DNA of 64,000 bases, taken from positions 62,001 through 126,000 of the forward strand of contig JAOCPU010000051.1 of the NCBI GenBank assembly GCA_035772785.1, written 5' to 3'. A program made the position numbers and the translations under genes. The notes below the pieces were generated by a model. That model did not search any database. It was not told where the DNA came from and worked only from the letters and a program-made list of their open reading frames with translations. Shown in pieces: positions 63,754-64,000 of the stretch (position 1 is the first letter of the stretch; every line of letters starts with the position of its first letter). Origin of the DNA: Phlebiopsis flavidoalba. Its lineage: Eukaryota; Basidiomycota; Agaricomycetes; Polyporales; Phanerochaetaceae.

Positions 63754-64000
63754 ATGGCACCCAAGATTGCTCCATACGGTAGCTGGAATTCTCCTATCAC
63801 AGGCTGATGTACTTGTGCAGAACGTGAGTATTTAGTGGCAATATGGATCGACCAATACCTGGGTATGAGAAACTGACCAAAGCCCCGATTTACTAGGCCG
63901 CACCTGTCGACAGTATCTTCGTTGACCCTATAACGTCGACGGTATATCATATCGAAAAGCGACCATCTGAAGGTGGACGCTGTGTTATCGTAAAGACTGA
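63754..64000 (+). CDS. probable S9-family peptidase, 5' end only
   Basis: The ATG at 63754 gives MAPKIAPYGSWNSPIT, then ADVLVQN to an intron (about 63822-63897), and continues APVDSIFVDPITSTVYHIEK with RPSEGGRCVIVKT to the edge. This resembles the N-terminus of fungal dipeptidyl-aminopeptidase-like proteins (prolyl oligopeptidase family S9, a beta-propeller followed by an alpha/beta-hydrolase domain): a short start with xPYGxWxSPI and a first propeller blade with DPxTxxVYxIExRPSE. The catalytic domain would lie beyond the window. One extra base is needed after SPIT. The assignment rests on this short match. Confidence 0.6.

Overview
The window looks like nuclear DNA of a filamentous basidiomycete, most likely an Agaricomycete. 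The recognisable proteins are eukaryotic and fungal: cytosolic tyrosyl-tRNA synthetase, a CAJ1-type DnaJ, the fused pyrimidine enzyme URA2, an AzgA purine permease, MET17 enzymes, an ERG25-type sterol oxidase, questin-oxidase-like proteins and a fungal SLATT protein. Genes are cut by many short GT-AG introns of roughly 50-60 nt. The clade is inferred from intron style and protein flavour, not proven.

Almost every conserved gene also carries isolated one-base insertions or deletions that shift the frame while the protein match continues in the next frame. This is best explained by an unpolished long-read consensus. Gene spans below are therefore homology-guided envelopes (introns and apparent frameshifts included), and a 'broken' gene should not be called a pseudogene on frameshifts alone.

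Layout. 0.6-3.4 kb: two tandem genes for multi-pass membrane proteins of one unnamed fungal family. 4.1-7.3 kb: DnaJ (+) and TyrRS (-), tail to tail. 7.6-15.4 kb: unrecognised Arg/Ser/Pro-rich reading frames on the minus strand, including a diverged pair of small genes with duplicated TATA promoters. 16.2-18.6 kb: SLATT membrane protein with an amphipathic repeat tail. 18.6-30 kb: mostly non-coding or unrecognised, very GC-rich in parts, with a MITE-like element (21.4-21.9 kb) and an ERG25-like gene (23.6-25.0 kb). 30.0-31.9 kb: first questin-oxidase-like gene. 33.5-41.4 kb: URA2, interrupted in a linker by an odd A/C-rich tract. 45.7-47.4 kb: MTO1 that stops before its C-terminal domain. 48.7-51.2 kb: AzgA purine permease. 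51.5-56.9 kb: a relic and two full questin-oxidase-like genes. 58.5-63.3 kb: tandem duplicate of O-acetylhomoserine sulfhydrylase. 63.75 kb to the edge: 5' end of a probable S9 peptidase.

Functional themes are housekeeping (translation, chaperone, pyrimidine and methionine synthesis, purine uptake, sterol demethylation) mixed with families that expand by local duplication: questin-oxidase-like proteins (three copies plus a relic), the membrane-protein pair, the small TATA-driven pair and MET17. No rRNA, convincing tRNA, CRISPR array or complete autonomous transposon was seen.
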